Shown: positions 17,858 to 24,293 of the stretch, piece after piece
Position numbering within the stretch: position 1 is the stretch's first letter
Layout: each line of letters starts with the position of its first letter
Virus record (IMG/VR): IMGVR_UViG_3300021373_002437
Location: 1 to 64,000 of that record
Strand: one strand, 5' to 3'
DNA: 64,000 nucleotides
Origin: a virus
The notes under the pieces: generated by a model
Told to the model about the DNA's origin: nothing
Databases searched by the model: none
Seen by the model: only the letters and a program-made list of their open reading frames with translations
Program-made: the position numbers and the translations under genes

Positions 17858-18165
17858 TGCCACTGTATACTTTTCAAGATACTGAAACTGGAGAAGTTGA
17901 CGATGTTATAATGAAGTATGAGGACAAGAAAGCCTTTCTTGCAGACAATCCTCACATAACAGAAGTCATGGGAGCACCGGCATTCGTTAAGGGTGTCGGA
18001 GATAGGACAAAGGCCCCTGAAGGGTTTAAGGAGCTTTTGTCTAAAATATCTCAAGCAAATCCTAACAGCAAGCTTGCTCAAGACTATGGTCCTAAAGATC
18101 ATAAATCGGTTAAGATTAGAGAGCTTGTACAAAAACACGCAGCTAAAGCTACAGGAGAAACATAA
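17857..18165 (+). CDS. FmdB-like small protein lacking zinc ligands
   Basis: A 102-residue protein beginning MPLYTFQDTETGEVDD, like the FmdB-type zinc-ribbon proteins whose N-terminus is MPxYxFxCxxCG. Here the cysteines are missing, as I recall for related marine phage proteins. The middle has APEGFKELLSKISQANP, typical of those homologues. Function is unknown. Start overlaps the previous stop (TAATG) and the end overlaps the next start. Confidence 0.7.
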   Translation: MPLYTFQDTETGEVDDVIMKYEDKKAFLADNPHITEVMGAPAFVKGVGDRTKAPEGFKELLSKISQANPNSKLAQDYGPKDHKSVKIRELVQKHAAKATGET

Positions 18166-18311
18166 TGGATTTAATACTTGCCGTATTGGTAATCAGTGCG
18201 GTTGTTGGTTATATTTGGAAACGGAAACAAGAAGGACCGAAGCCAAACACAACCACCCCACCCAATGATACGACTGCACCAGATGATGCAGAAAATTCAG
18301 ACGCTGGCTAA
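18165..18311 (+). CDS. 48-aa single-pass membrane peptide
   Basis: A frame of 49 codons (ATG 18165, TAA 18309-18311) whose start overlaps the previous stop. Residues 2-17 (LILAVLVISAVVGYIW) form one hydrophobic helix, followed by KRK and then a proline, threonine and aspartate-rich tail. The positive-inside rule predicts a periplasmic N-terminus and a cytoplasmic tail. Its function is unknown; small membrane peptides of phages often act in lysis or membrane takeover. Confidence 0.6.
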   Translation: MDLILAVLVISAVVGYIWKRKQEGPKPNTTTPPNDTTAPDDAENSDAG

Positions 18312-18375
18312 AGGAGGACATTTACCCTATATCATGTCAACCCACTAATTTAACAAACCCACATTAGGAAGCACT

Positions 18376-19125
18376 ATGCCTAAAAAGAGTTTACACCTAG
18401 TACAGACTGAACAAGAAAAACCAATATCCAATAGTCTAAAGATGAAGTTGGATGATATGATAACCGTACAAGCCAAGACCGAAGCACAGGGCCAGTTTAT
18501 GTCTCAGTATAGACACAAACCGGCCTTTTTGCTTCATGGGTGTGCGGGAACTGGAAAGACTTTTATCGCGCTTTACCGAGCACTAGAAGAGGTTCTAGAA
18601 AAGACAAGCACATACGATAAGGTCATTGTAGTTCGTTCAGCAGTACCTTCAAGAGAAGTTGGTCATCTACCGGGTGACATTGATGATAAAACGGAAATCT
18701 ACAGCTTGCCATATCAGGCAATGTGTGAAGAATTTTTTCCAAAGAAACAACAGCCCTATAAGCGCCTAGTCGAACAAAAACATCTGGTGTTTATGAGTAC
18801 TTCTTATGTTAGAGGTATCACTTGGGACCATGCTATTGTAATAGTAGATGAGTGCCAAAATATGAACGACATGGAGTTCAATTCAATCATGACTCGTGTC
18901 GGGGTAAATACTAAAATCATATTCTGTGGAGATTTCCGCCAGACTGATCTTGCAAGAAAGTACGACACATCGGGACTTAAGAAATTCATCTACACTGCAG
19001 AGGAAATGAAATCCTTTTGTACAGTTGAATTTGGCACCGAAGATATAGTAAGATCAGAATTGGTGCGGGAATACATAGAAGCCAGAATGCGAGTAGAGGA
19101 CTCGTATGTAGAAAATCCCATGTAA
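18376..19125 (+). CDS. phoH: PhoH-like P-loop ATPase
   Basis: A 249-residue PhoH family protein. Walker A is HGCAGTGKT (G55-T62), Walker B is IVIVDECQN (near 156-163), and the sensor-like region is IIFCGDFRQTDL. VRSAVPSREVGHLPGD is the typical post-Walker A segment. phoH is very common in marine myoviruses; its biochemical role (RNA-related ATPase or helicase) in phage infection is not settled. Here it is followed by a strong host-type promoter. Confidence 0.92.
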   Translation: MPKKSLHLVQTEQEKPISNSLKMKLDDMITVQAKTEAQGQFMSQYRHKPAFLLHGCAGTGKTFIALYRALEEVLEKTSTYDKVIVVRSAVPSREVGHLPGDIDDKTEIYSLPYQAMCEEFFPKKQQPYKRLVEQKHLVFMSTSYVRGITWDHAIVIVDECQNMNDMEFNSIMTRVGVNTKIIFCGDFRQTDLARKYDTSGLKKFIYTAEEMKSFCTVEFGTEDIVRSELVREYIEARMRVEDSYVENPM

Positions 19126-19131
19126 AAAGAC

Positions 19132-19160
19132 TTGACAACCCCCAATTTAATTGGTATTAT
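19132..19160 (+). promoter_or_regulatory. Host sigma70-type early promoter
   Basis: TTGACA at 19132-19137 and TATTAT at 19155-19160 with a 17-base spacer, in the gap after phoH. The expected start of transcription is near 19167, giving a short leader before the ATG at 19193, which has AAAGAGGA as ribosome binding site. Perfect -35 and near-perfect -10 with ideal spacing make this one of the strongest promoters in the window. Confidence 0.8.
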
Positions 19161-19192
19161 ATACACATCAATTACTTAAAGAGGACTTTATT

Positions 19193-19399
19193 ATGACTAA
19201 TCCCACGAATGTTGTGGAAAGCTTCAACGAGGCTGTTACCCGAGACGAGAACTTTGTCGATGGGAAAATACACTGGAATTTCGTAGAAGCTGATGTTTAC
19301 ATGGACTCATCTGAGTTTGGTTTTGCCATTCCAGATGATTTTGATGTGCTTTTTGATACTTTGGCTTCTGAGTTCGAACAGGCCCAGCATGCCGCTTAG
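19193..19399 (+). CDS. Small acidic protein of unknown function
   Basis: A 68-residue acidic protein. The ATG at 19193 is preferred over an in-frame upstream ATG because it follows AAAGAGGA and lies just downstream of the sigma70-type promoter. It is rich in Asp, Glu and Phe (FDVLFDTLASEFEQ). First gene of the transcript, so it may act early; no family recognised. Its end overlaps the next start by 11 bases. Confidence 0.65.
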   Translation: MTNPTNVVESFNEAVTRDENFVDGKIHWNFVEADVYMDSSEFGFAIPDDFDVLFDTLASEFEQAQHAA

Positions 19400-20147
19400 T
19401 ATTGATTGGAAGGGTAAGATTGGATATGGGGATATTGTATCCCCTATCTGCTATGCCATGAACGAAGCAGAAAGGCGGGATGATTCCGTCTTTCTGAACT
19501 TCCATTTCTCACACGAAGATGGGACAAAGTTTAAAGACCGGGATGCTGAGACAATCAATGACCGGGTGGATTTTATCTGGGACCATACAAAGAAGCCCAG
19601 ACAAAAGGTTAGAATGATGCAGATGATGCAATCTAGAATTGCACACGACCACACCAATTATACTCCCACAAACGAAACCTTACCATATCACAACTTAAGA
19701 TTCTCAAACACGTATGCGTGGACTGGTACAGAAGACCACGTTGCAGTAGTTCCCAGTACCCTGAATAAAAAACAGTTTCGGGACTATGCACCTAAAAAGG
19801 CATGGAAAGACCCTCTCGTTGGAGAATGGGATGAGTACATTTCTGGTATAAGTAATAAGGTTGAACAGGTTCACTATGAAACCCCTATTGAGGAAGCCTG
19901 TGAGATTCTTTCAACCGCAAAATTGGTAATAGGGTATCATGGTAGTGCCATGTGGCTTGCTCGTTGGATAGGAGCCCCGATGGTCATCTATTCACACCGT
20001 GACATATCCCAGAAGGTTTTTCCTTGGTGTGTTCCCAATCCAGACCCATTGAGAGTTCTCTTTGCTTTGGATGGAAGTATGCACAAGAAAAACAAAGTAC
20101 TTAGAGATTTGGAGGCTTACCTGAATAATGATTTACATTGGTTATGA
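19389..20147 (+). CDS. GT-B-like glycosyltransferase candidate
   Basis: A 252-residue protein started at the ATG at 19389 (MPLSIDWKGKIGYGD); an in-frame extension to 19293 runs inside the previous gene and is hydrophobic noise. The C-terminal half has AKLVIGYHGSAMWLARWIGAPMVIYS, which resembles the donor-binding region of heptosyltransferase-type GT-B enzymes (a Gly-x-x-x-Met/Ala-His-Leu-Ala-x-x-x-Gly-x-Pro pattern). The N-terminal GKIGYGDIVSPICYAM fits the first GT-B Rossmann strand and loop. Family assignment is tentative. It overlaps the next glycosyltransferase-like gene by 20 bases. Confidence 0.55.
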   Translation: MPLSIDWKGKIGYGDIVSPICYAMNEAERRDDSVFLNFHFSHEDGTKFKDRDAETINDRVDFIWDHTKKPRQKVRMMQMMQSRIAHDHTNYTPTNETLPYHNLRFSNTYAWTGTEDHVAVVPSTLNKKQFRDYAPKKAWKDPLVGEWDEYISGISNKVEQVHYETPIEEACEILSTAKLVIGYHGSAMWLARWIGAPMVIYSHRDISQKVFPWCVPNPDPLRVLFALDGSMHKKNKVLRDLEAYLNNDLHWL

Positions 20148-20790
20148 CCCACGGGAGCAGCAGGCATATAACATCTGCGCGTTCTCTATAAGGAGACGAT
20201 CAAAAATTCCAGTAAAGCGGTTGTTCACTGAAGACATGGATATGTATACCCGTGACACCGGAGAACCACAATCTACGGATTTCACCTTCTCTAGATTTTT
20301 TGTGCCTATGCTGTCTGGGCATGAGGGCTATTCTATTTTTGTGGACTGTGATTTTTTATTTCTAGCAAACCCACTGGAACTTCTTGCACATGCGAGACAT
20401 GATCGATCAAAAGCGGTATGGGTTTGTAAGCACCCTAGGTATATTCCGAACACTGAAATTAAAATGGATGATATACCTCAGAATGCTTATCGCAGGAAGA
20501 ATTGGGCAAGCCTCATGGTATTCAATAATTCACATCCTGCGTGTAAGCGCCTGACCCCGGAATATCTAAATAACCACACACCGGGAATGGATTTTCATCA
20601 GTTTGAATGGGTGGATGATAAAGATATCGGAAGTATTCCGCTAGACTGGAATTGTTTGGATGGGTATTATCACCTTGACAAACCTAAAGCAATACACTAT
20701 ACTGACGGTGGTCCTTGGTTTGAAGGGTATGAAAATACCTTTTACTCGGACTTCTGGAAGAGAGAAGAGAGTATATTTAACCATGGTTAA
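20128..20790 (+). CDS. GT-A-type glycosyltransferase-like protein
   Basis: A 220-residue protein with a GT-A pattern: N-terminal MIYIGYDPREQQAYNI, a DxD metal site in IFVDCDFLFL (near 71-80) and IHYTDGGPWF near the C-terminus, where GT8-like enzymes have a metal-binding His. It probably transfers a sugar from a nucleotide sugar; acceptor unknown. It overlaps both neighbours, which points to co-translation with the preceding GT-B-like gene. Confidence 0.7.
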   Translation: MIYIGYDPREQQAYNICAFSIRRRSKIPVKRLFTEDMDMYTRDTGEPQSTDFTFSRFFVPMLSGHEGYSIFVDCDFLFLANPLELLAHARHDRSKAVWVCKHPRYIPNTEIKMDDIPQNAYRRKNWASLMVFNNSHPACKRLTPEYLNNHTPGMDFHQFEWVDDKDIGSIPLDWNCLDGYYHLDKPKAIHYTDGGPWFEGYENTFYSDFWKREESIFNHG

Positions 20791-20980
20791 GACGAATATT
20801 TGGAGTATTAGCGTAGTGGATGGTATGGCTACCATAGAGGTACACAATGGTACCGGTGGTAATCGTTATAGCCTTTCCATGAAAAACGATGGGTGGCGGG
20901 ATTTGATATCTATATTAGATGCTGCTATGCAAACGGTAGATGACAGAACAATTGAAATGGAGGATTTATGCGAAAATTAA
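20783..20980 (+). CDS. Small protein of unknown function
   Basis: A 65-residue protein started at the ATG at 20783, which overlaps the preceding stop (ATGGTTAA). It contains SVVDGMATIEVHNGTGG and KNDGWRDLISILDAAM, suggesting a short beta hairpin followed by a helix. No family recognised. It overlaps the next gene by 13 bases. Confidence 0.65.
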   Translation: MVKTNIWSISVVDGMATIEVHNGTGGNRYSLSMKNDGWRDLISILDAAMQTVDDRTIEMEDLCEN

Positions 20981-21366
20981 TTTTTACATTATGTCTTATG
21001 ATTCCAGCAATTACATTTGCGGAAGAAATCGAAGTGATTAGTGAGGTTCCTAATTACGTTACAATTTACCATCGACAGTGTGACTTACAACAAGTCTATG
21101 TTGATCAACCATCTTCTGGTGGTATAAATCTATTCGGTACTGCCATTGGTGCATTACTGGGGAATCAGATAGGTGGTGGTTCCGGTAGAGATATTGCAAC
21201 TGTTGTCGGTGGTGTTGTCGGGAACAATGTTTCAAATCGCCGGTCTTATAGACAGCCAAGGTTGGAATATCGTAACATCTGTAATGATGTTCCTACTGTT
21301 ATTCAGCGAGGCACTTTACTGACTTACAAGTATAAAGGAAAGGTTTATACTAGAGTCGTTGACTAG
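20968..21366 (+). CDS. Exported glycine-zipper (2TM/17-kDa-antigen-like) protein
   Basis: A 132-residue protein with a clear signal peptide (MRKLIFTLCLMIPAITFA, likely cleaved before EE). It is followed by GTAIGALLGNQIGGG and VVGGVVGNNVS, a glycine zipper that in bacterial proteins such as the rickettsial 17-kDa antigen and SlyB family inserts into or packs against the outer membrane. There is no lipobox cysteine at the cleavage site. Two later Cys (in RQCDLQ and RNICND) could form a disulphide in the periplasm. In a phage this may alter the host envelope, for example in superinfection exclusion or lysis; this is inference. Confidence 0.75.
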   Translation: MRKLIFTLCLMIPAITFAEEIEVISEVPNYVTIYHRQCDLQQVYVDQPSSGGINLFGTAIGALLGNQIGGGSGRDIATVVGGVVGNNVSNRRSYRQPRLEYRNICNDVPTVIQRGTLLTYKYKGKVYTRVVD

Positions 21367-21924
21367 ATGCGAAAAATTTTATACTTGGACGAAGTAGTTG
21401 TCCGACAGCAGTTAGTTTACGGCATTTCCAAAGAGGAAATGTGTGAGTGGTGGGATGTTCCTGAAGAGTTTTTAGATAATTTCATTGAAAAGAAGAATCT
21501 AAAAAAATATGCGGAAGAGGGATTGACATATCCAGACTCAGAATGTAAAGTCTGTATCTCATGTGGTGTGAAGAAGCACGAATTAAAGTTCCAGAAGGGA
21601 CGGAATCAGTGTCATCTTTGCAGGCGCAAACAGAAGAGCGAACGCTATTACAACATGATTCGTGAAATCTTGATAGAGCAAGGCAGAAACTATGCATGTG
21701 AAGAGTGTGGGTACGATAAGAACCTTTCAGCAATTCAGTTTCACCATAGAGACGAAAAGAAAAAAACCGAATCGATTTCTAGATTGAAAACAAAGAATGC
21801 TGGGAGAGATAAGATAGAAGCAGAACTTGCCAAGTGTGATGTTCTGTGTGCTACTTGTCATTCTGCCATACATAACCCACATTTAAAATCAACAAATTTT
21901 TTTGAAAAGGATAAGGATGAATAA
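21367..21924 (+). CDS. HNH endonuclease with extra zinc ribbon
   Basis: A 185-residue protein. The HNH module is C111-x-x-C114 (ACEECGYDK), H126-H127 (IQFHHRDE) and C161-x-x-C164-H165 (LCATCHSAIHN), where the outer cysteines hold structural zinc and the His pair is catalytic. Before it are two further CxxC pairs, C63/C66 and C82/C85, forming a zinc ribbon. The N-terminal helices may bind DNA. Such free-standing HNH genes in T4-like phages are often homing endonucleases. It lies between an envelope gene and a phosphoesterase, about 550 bases before the tmRNA. Confidence 0.85.
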   Translation: MRKILYLDEVVVRQQLVYGISKEEMCEWWDVPEEFLDNFIEKKNLKKYAEEGLTYPDSECKVCISCGVKKHELKFQKGRNQCHLCRRKQKSERYYNMIREILIEQGRNYACEECGYDKNLSAIQFHHRDEKKKTESISRLKTKNAGRDKIEAELAKCDVLCATCHSAIHNPHLKSTNFFEKDKDE

Positions 21925-21926
21925 AA

Positions 21927-22439
21927 ATGTCACAACCATATTTCTTAGGAGACCCGCATTGGGGCCATAGAAGTATTCTCAAGTACCGGTCTCAGTTCTC
22001 CAGTATTGAAGAACACGATAACACTATCCTTGAGAATATTCTTAGTGTATCGGACAAGAGAGCAGTACTGTACTTGATGGGTGACTGTTTTTTTGACATG
22101 GAGGCTATTCGCTTCCTAGAACAAATTAGACCAAGATTCATGCATGTTCATTGGATTTTGGGTAATCACGATACTGATAGTAAACTCAGGCAGCAAGTTT
22201 TCAGGGAGGTCATTAAGCGTGATCTTGTTGATACCGTGCATAGTCTGAAGAAGTACCATGAATTCTGGCTTTCTCACGTTCCCATGCATGAGAGTGAATT
22301 GAGAGGTCACTTGAATATCCATGGACACACTCATGCCGAATTTGTTGACGATAGCAGGTATATCCCTGTAAGTTTGGAGCATATCGAATATAAGCCGATT
22401 TCTCTACAGCAGATCAGGGACTTGACAAATCGGGAATAG
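21927..22439 (+). CDS. Calcineurin-like metallophosphoesterase
   Basis: A 170-residue protein with all five metallophosphoesterase motifs: D9-x-H11 (GDPHWGH), G-D53 (MGDCF), G-N80-H81-D82, H117 (LSHVP) and G-H134-x-H136 (IHGHTH). Length and motif spacing match the short phage and YfcE-like members that act as phosphodiesterases. Phage substrate unknown. The downstream end contains the promoter for the tmRNA region. Confidence 0.9.
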   Translation: MSQPYFLGDPHWGHRSILKYRSQFSSIEEHDNTILENILSVSDKRAVLYLMGDCFFDMEAIRFLEQIRPRFMHVHWILGNHDTDSKLRQQVFREVIKRDLVDTVHSLKKYHEFWLSHVPMHESELRGHLNIHGHTHAEFVDDSRYIPVSLEHIEYKPISLQQIRDLTNRE

Positions 22440-22455
22440 TTTGCTATTATAAATA
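22422..22455 (+). promoter_or_regulatory. Overlapping early (sigma70-type) and late (TATAAATA) promoters
   Basis: TTGACA at 22422-22427, 17-base spacer, TATTAT at 22445-22450; an exact late box TATAAATA overlaps at 22448-22455. Both would start transcription near 22457-22462. They would drive the 33-aa peptide, the structured junction and the tmRNA in both early and late phases of infection. The -35 box lies inside the end of the phosphoesterase gene. Confidence 0.75.
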
Positions 22456-22476
22456 GTACAAGTAATGGAGGTAAGT

Positions 22477-22578
22477 ATGAGCGATAGACAAGAATTACTG
22501 CCAGTTGTTACACGTATTATAGGCTTGACAGTTGTCATTATTGCAGTATCATATGTAATAGGTAACTGGATAACTTAA
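22477..22578 (+). CDS. 33-aa membrane peptide
   Basis: A 34-codon frame (ATG 22477, TAA 22576-22578) with a good ribosome binding site (ATGGAGGT, 6-7 bases upstream) and its own dual promoter. After a polar N-terminus (MSDRQELLP) the rest is one hydrophobic helix (VTRIIGLTVVIIAVSYVIG). It ends two bases before the long RNA stem at 22581. A toxin-like or membrane regulatory peptide is possible; nothing in the sequence identifies it. Confidence 0.6.
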   Translation: MSDRQELLPVVTRIIGLTVVIIAVSYVIGNWIT

Positions 22579-22580
22579 AC

Positions 22581-22681
22581 ATTGGCCCCCCTTAAAGAGC
22601 ATTGAGCAGTGTGATGACGGTCACAAGGAATGCAGACAGTAGATATGAGCGATCTACCAGTGCTTTTTAAAGGGGGCCAAT
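22581..22681 (+). ncRNA. Structured RNA element: 23-position stem enclosing two hairpins
   Basis: Positions 22581-22603 pair with 22659-22681 over 23 positions, with one C-A mismatch (22591/22671) and two G-U pairs. The enclosed 55 bases hold two further hairpins: 22610-22614 with 22621-22625 (TGTGA/TCACA) and 22639-22644 with 22652-22657 (GTAGAT/ATCTAC, 7-base loop). The whole folds as a three-way junction. It lies directly between the 33-aa gene and the tmRNA acceptor piece, so it is either a processing signal or 5' domain of the tmRNA precursor, or an independent small RNA. It is not a normal terminator because no T-run follows. Confidence 0.65.
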
Positions 22682-22682
22682 A

Positions 22683-22746
22683 AAGAATTCGATGACGCAG
22701 ATCGAAGAACGGACGGACGCGGGTTCAACTCCCGCCGCCTCCACCA
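22683..22746 (+). ncRNA. ssrA: tmRNA acceptor piece
   Basis: Ends in a T arm of five pairs with loop TTCAACT, acceptor strand CGCCTCC and encoded ACCA, nearly identical to the 3' end known from bacterial tmRNAs (GGACGCGGGTTCAACTCCCG). Upstream, TTCGAT (22688-22693) and ATCGAA (22701-22706) form a small hairpin. The 5' boundary is uncertain because the long stem of the preceding element ends at 22681 and may be removed during processing. Confidence 0.85.
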
Positions 22747-22870
22747 AAAGCACACTACATATGGGCGACTGTTAGCTGGACTACATATTGGGTAGTAGAG
22801 TTACCGAGGAAAGAAACCTATTTCTTTAAGCTTGCTTGTTAATGGACAGTGCAAGTAGTGTGTTTTTGAT
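22747..22870 (+). other. tmRNA intervening segment removed on maturation
   Basis: The 124 bases between the encoded ACCA and the G-run of the coding piece. Its ends are complementary: 22746-22758 pairs with 22855-22867 over 13 positions with one G-U, stacking close to the acceptor helix. That presents the pre-tmRNA as one long hairpin suited for excision by RNase P and 3' processing enzymes. No coding frame is evident. Confidence 0.75.
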
Positions 22871-23066
22871 GGGGGCGATACGGATTCGACGGACGGTGAT
22901 AGAGAAGCTGAGAATAGGTCAATGTGAAAGACCTTAAGGACTGGGAGTTCCCGGTTAAAGAAGCAAAAACTATAAACGCAAACGATGACGTTTATCATCA
23001 AGATATTTTGCTAGCTGCTTAAGTCTTGACGGGGTGCGGTGGGAGCCTTGTTAACCAATTCCCACA
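22871..23066 (+). ncRNA. ssrA: tmRNA coding piece
   Basis: Begins GGGGGCGATACGGATTCGAC, the conserved tmRNA 5' end with seven bases for the acceptor helix. Hairpins AGGTC/GACCT (22916-22934) and CTGGGA/TCCCGG (22941-22954) lie where pseudoknot 1 is expected. The tag frame follows, then GTGGGA/TCCCAC (23039-23044 with 23060-23065) near the 3' end. The exact 3' end is not defined by the sequence alone. Confidence 0.82.
22978..23022 (+). other. tmRNA proteolysis-tag reading frame
   Basis: Codons from GCA at 22978 give the tag ANDDVYHQDILLAA, then TAA. The first residues AND and last AA match the usual tmRNA tag pattern recognised by ClpXP-type proteases, while the middle DVYHQDIL and the LLAA end are unlike the common ALAA ending. 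An in-frame GCA also occurs at 22963; the 22978 codon is preferred because the conserved A/T-rich motif lies immediately before it. The appended peptide in the cell would be preceded by the alanine carried by tmRNA itself. Confidence 0.82.
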
Positions 23067-23071
23067 ATTTT
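23039..23071 (+). terminator. Possible terminator at the end of the tmRNA
   Basis: GTGGGA (23039-23044) pairs with TCCCAC (23060-23065), with a 15-base loop, followed by AATTTTT. The stem is short and the loop large, so it may instead be the last structural helix of the coding piece. It could do both. Confidence 0.4.
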
Positions 23072-23097
23072 TACATATAATAATAAGAGAAATCTCC

Positions 23098-23859
23098 ATG
23101 AGTACATTTTTATTTGGTGATGATTGGAAGCTAAACTTAGCTAGAAACAAACTTCGCAACGCAACCTATGTTCATAAGTTTGGAGCGAACCCTACACCGA
23201 CAAATGGAGTTGAAGAATCGGTTTGGGATGGTTCTACTTTGTATCCTTGGTCAACTTGGGATGCGGGTGCTGATAATGTATATTTGAAATCGTCGGATGC
23301 CGGTGATGTTTCAATCACTGTGTTTATTCAGGGTCTTGATGAAAACTACGAACTACAGACAGAAATAGTTACACTTGATGCTACAGACCCTTCAGCAACA
23401 GCAGTAGCTTCTGCCAATACTTACATCAGACTTTTCAGAATGTATAATTCTAGCAGCACCCAAGAGGCGGGTAATATTACAGCACATTATGGGTCAGGTG
23501 CAGGGACTGTGGTGGCACAAATCACTGCAGGTGAGGGGCAAACTCTCATGTCAATTTACACCATTCCTGCTGGGCATATTGGTCTTCTTTTAGGCTGGGA
23601 TTTTTCTGGTAGTGCAAACTCTGCAATGACTTCTAGGTTGATGGTAAGACCTGAAAATAATGTTTTTCGTAATCAGCTTCAGGCTGCATCCTATGGTAGT
23701 AATTATAATAAAGATTTTTCTGTTCCGCTCGGGTTTACTGAGAAGTCTGATATTGATGTTCGGGTGACTGCTGGCACGGGTTCTGCTACGATCACATCTA
23801 CTTTTGGGATGGTCATAGTGAAAGATAATGAGTTTAATCTTTGGTCGCAAGGTTACTGA
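23098..23859 (+). CDS. Putative virion protein of unknown role
   Basis: A 253-residue protein. The ATG at 23098 is chosen; the longer frame to 23026 runs back into the tmRNA and is rejected. The protein begins MSTFLFGDDWKLNLARNKLRN, is rich in Ser, Thr, Gly and aromatic residues, and shows an alternating pattern (ADNVYLKSSDAGDVSITVFIQG) typical of beta-rich capsid or tail decoration proteins. No cysteine or catalytic motif is visible. A structural call is inferred from composition only. Confidence 0.55.
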   Translation: MSTFLFGDDWKLNLARNKLRNATYVHKFGANPTPTNGVEESVWDGSTLYPWSTWDAGADNVYLKSSDAGDVSITVFIQGLDENYELQTEIVTLDATDPSATAVASANTYIRLFRMYNSSSTQEAGNITAHYGSGAGTVVAQITAGEGQTLMSIYTIPAGHIGLLLGWDFSGSANSAMTSRLMVRPENNVFRNQLQAASYGSNYNKDFSVPLGFTEKSDIDVRVTAGTGSATITSTFGMVIVKDNEFNLWSQGY

Positions 23860-23861
23860 CG

Positions 23862-24278
23862 GTGAATTTACCAAAAGCAGTTACAGTCGCGAAAGGACTT
23901 GGTGCCTTGATTGCGGTTATTGCACCAGTGTTTAGTGCGTGGATGTTTATCGATGCCCGATATGCCCACGAACAAGAAATGATTGAAATGCGAAGACAGC
24001 TTGAAATTCGAGATAATGAAAATCACATCTACACACAGAGAGTAGTAACCCAATCCAATATAAACGAAATCTTAGGGACCATCGATAACTATGATACTAT
24101 CGATGCTCTTAATGGCCCTGAAGTGGGACTTTCCCCCGCACAGGTACTCAGGAAAACAAAACTGGAAAGAGCCTTACTAGAGCAGCGACAACTACTTCAA
24201 GACTGGACTGCAGCAGAAAACGCATTAAGGTTGCAGCTATCCCCCGACTACAATAACCCCTCTGATTCAGAGGAATAA
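23862..24278 (+). CDS. Membrane-anchored coiled-coil protein
   Basis: About 138 residues from the GTG at 23862, two bases after the previous stop; a TTG at 23841 would add seven residues overlapping the preceding gene. One membrane helix (GLGALIAVIAPVFSAWMFI) is followed by a charged helical region (HEQEMIEMRRQLEIRDNENH) likely to be a coiled coil. The layout would suit an inner-membrane spanin or another lysis or anchor protein, but no signature is decisive. Confidence 0.6.
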   Translation: MNLPKAVTVAKGLGALIAVIAPVFSAWMFIDARYAHEQEMIEMRRQLEIRDNENHIYTQRVVTQSNINEILGTIDNYDTIDALNGPEVGLSPAQVLRKTKLERALLEQRQLLQDWTAAENALRLQLSPDYNNPSDSEE

Positions 24279-24293
24279 GTAGGAGTATATATT

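Larger units (their letters stand above)
22683..23066 (+). ncRNA. ssrA: Circularly permuted tmRNA gene (acceptor piece, intervening segment, coding piece)
   Basis: The tRNA-like 3' part precedes the 5' part, the hallmark of a permuted tmRNA that matures as two RNAs. The T arm (GCGGG-TTCAACT-CCCGC, 22719-22735) is followed by acceptor strand CGCCTCC (22736-22742) and ACCA. The 5' part begins GGGGGCG (22871-22877), forming seven acceptor pairs with it (one G-U), then the conserved CGGATTCGACGG. The resume region TATAAAC precedes GCA and a 14-residue tag frame ends GCTGCTTAA. A 124-base intervening segment is closed by a 13-pair helix. Permuted tmRNAs are known in alphaproteobacteria and some other lineages. 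I could not resolve the P2 helix between the pieces by eye. Confidence 0.9.

Noticed and set aside
22963-22965. Alternative tmRNA resume codon GCA, five codons earlier in the same frame
   Set aside because: The conserved A/T-rich motif lies before the GCA at 22978, and tags normally start AND or AN after the resume codon.
23048-23081. Possible sigma70-type promoter (TTGTTA ... TATAAT) before the gene at 23098
   Set aside because: The spacer of 22 bases is too long, and the region belongs to the end of the tmRNA coding piece.
23026-23097. N-terminal extension of the gene at 23098
   Set aside because: The extra codons (TTG start) run through the 3' part of the tmRNA coding piece; the ATG at 23098 is conventional.
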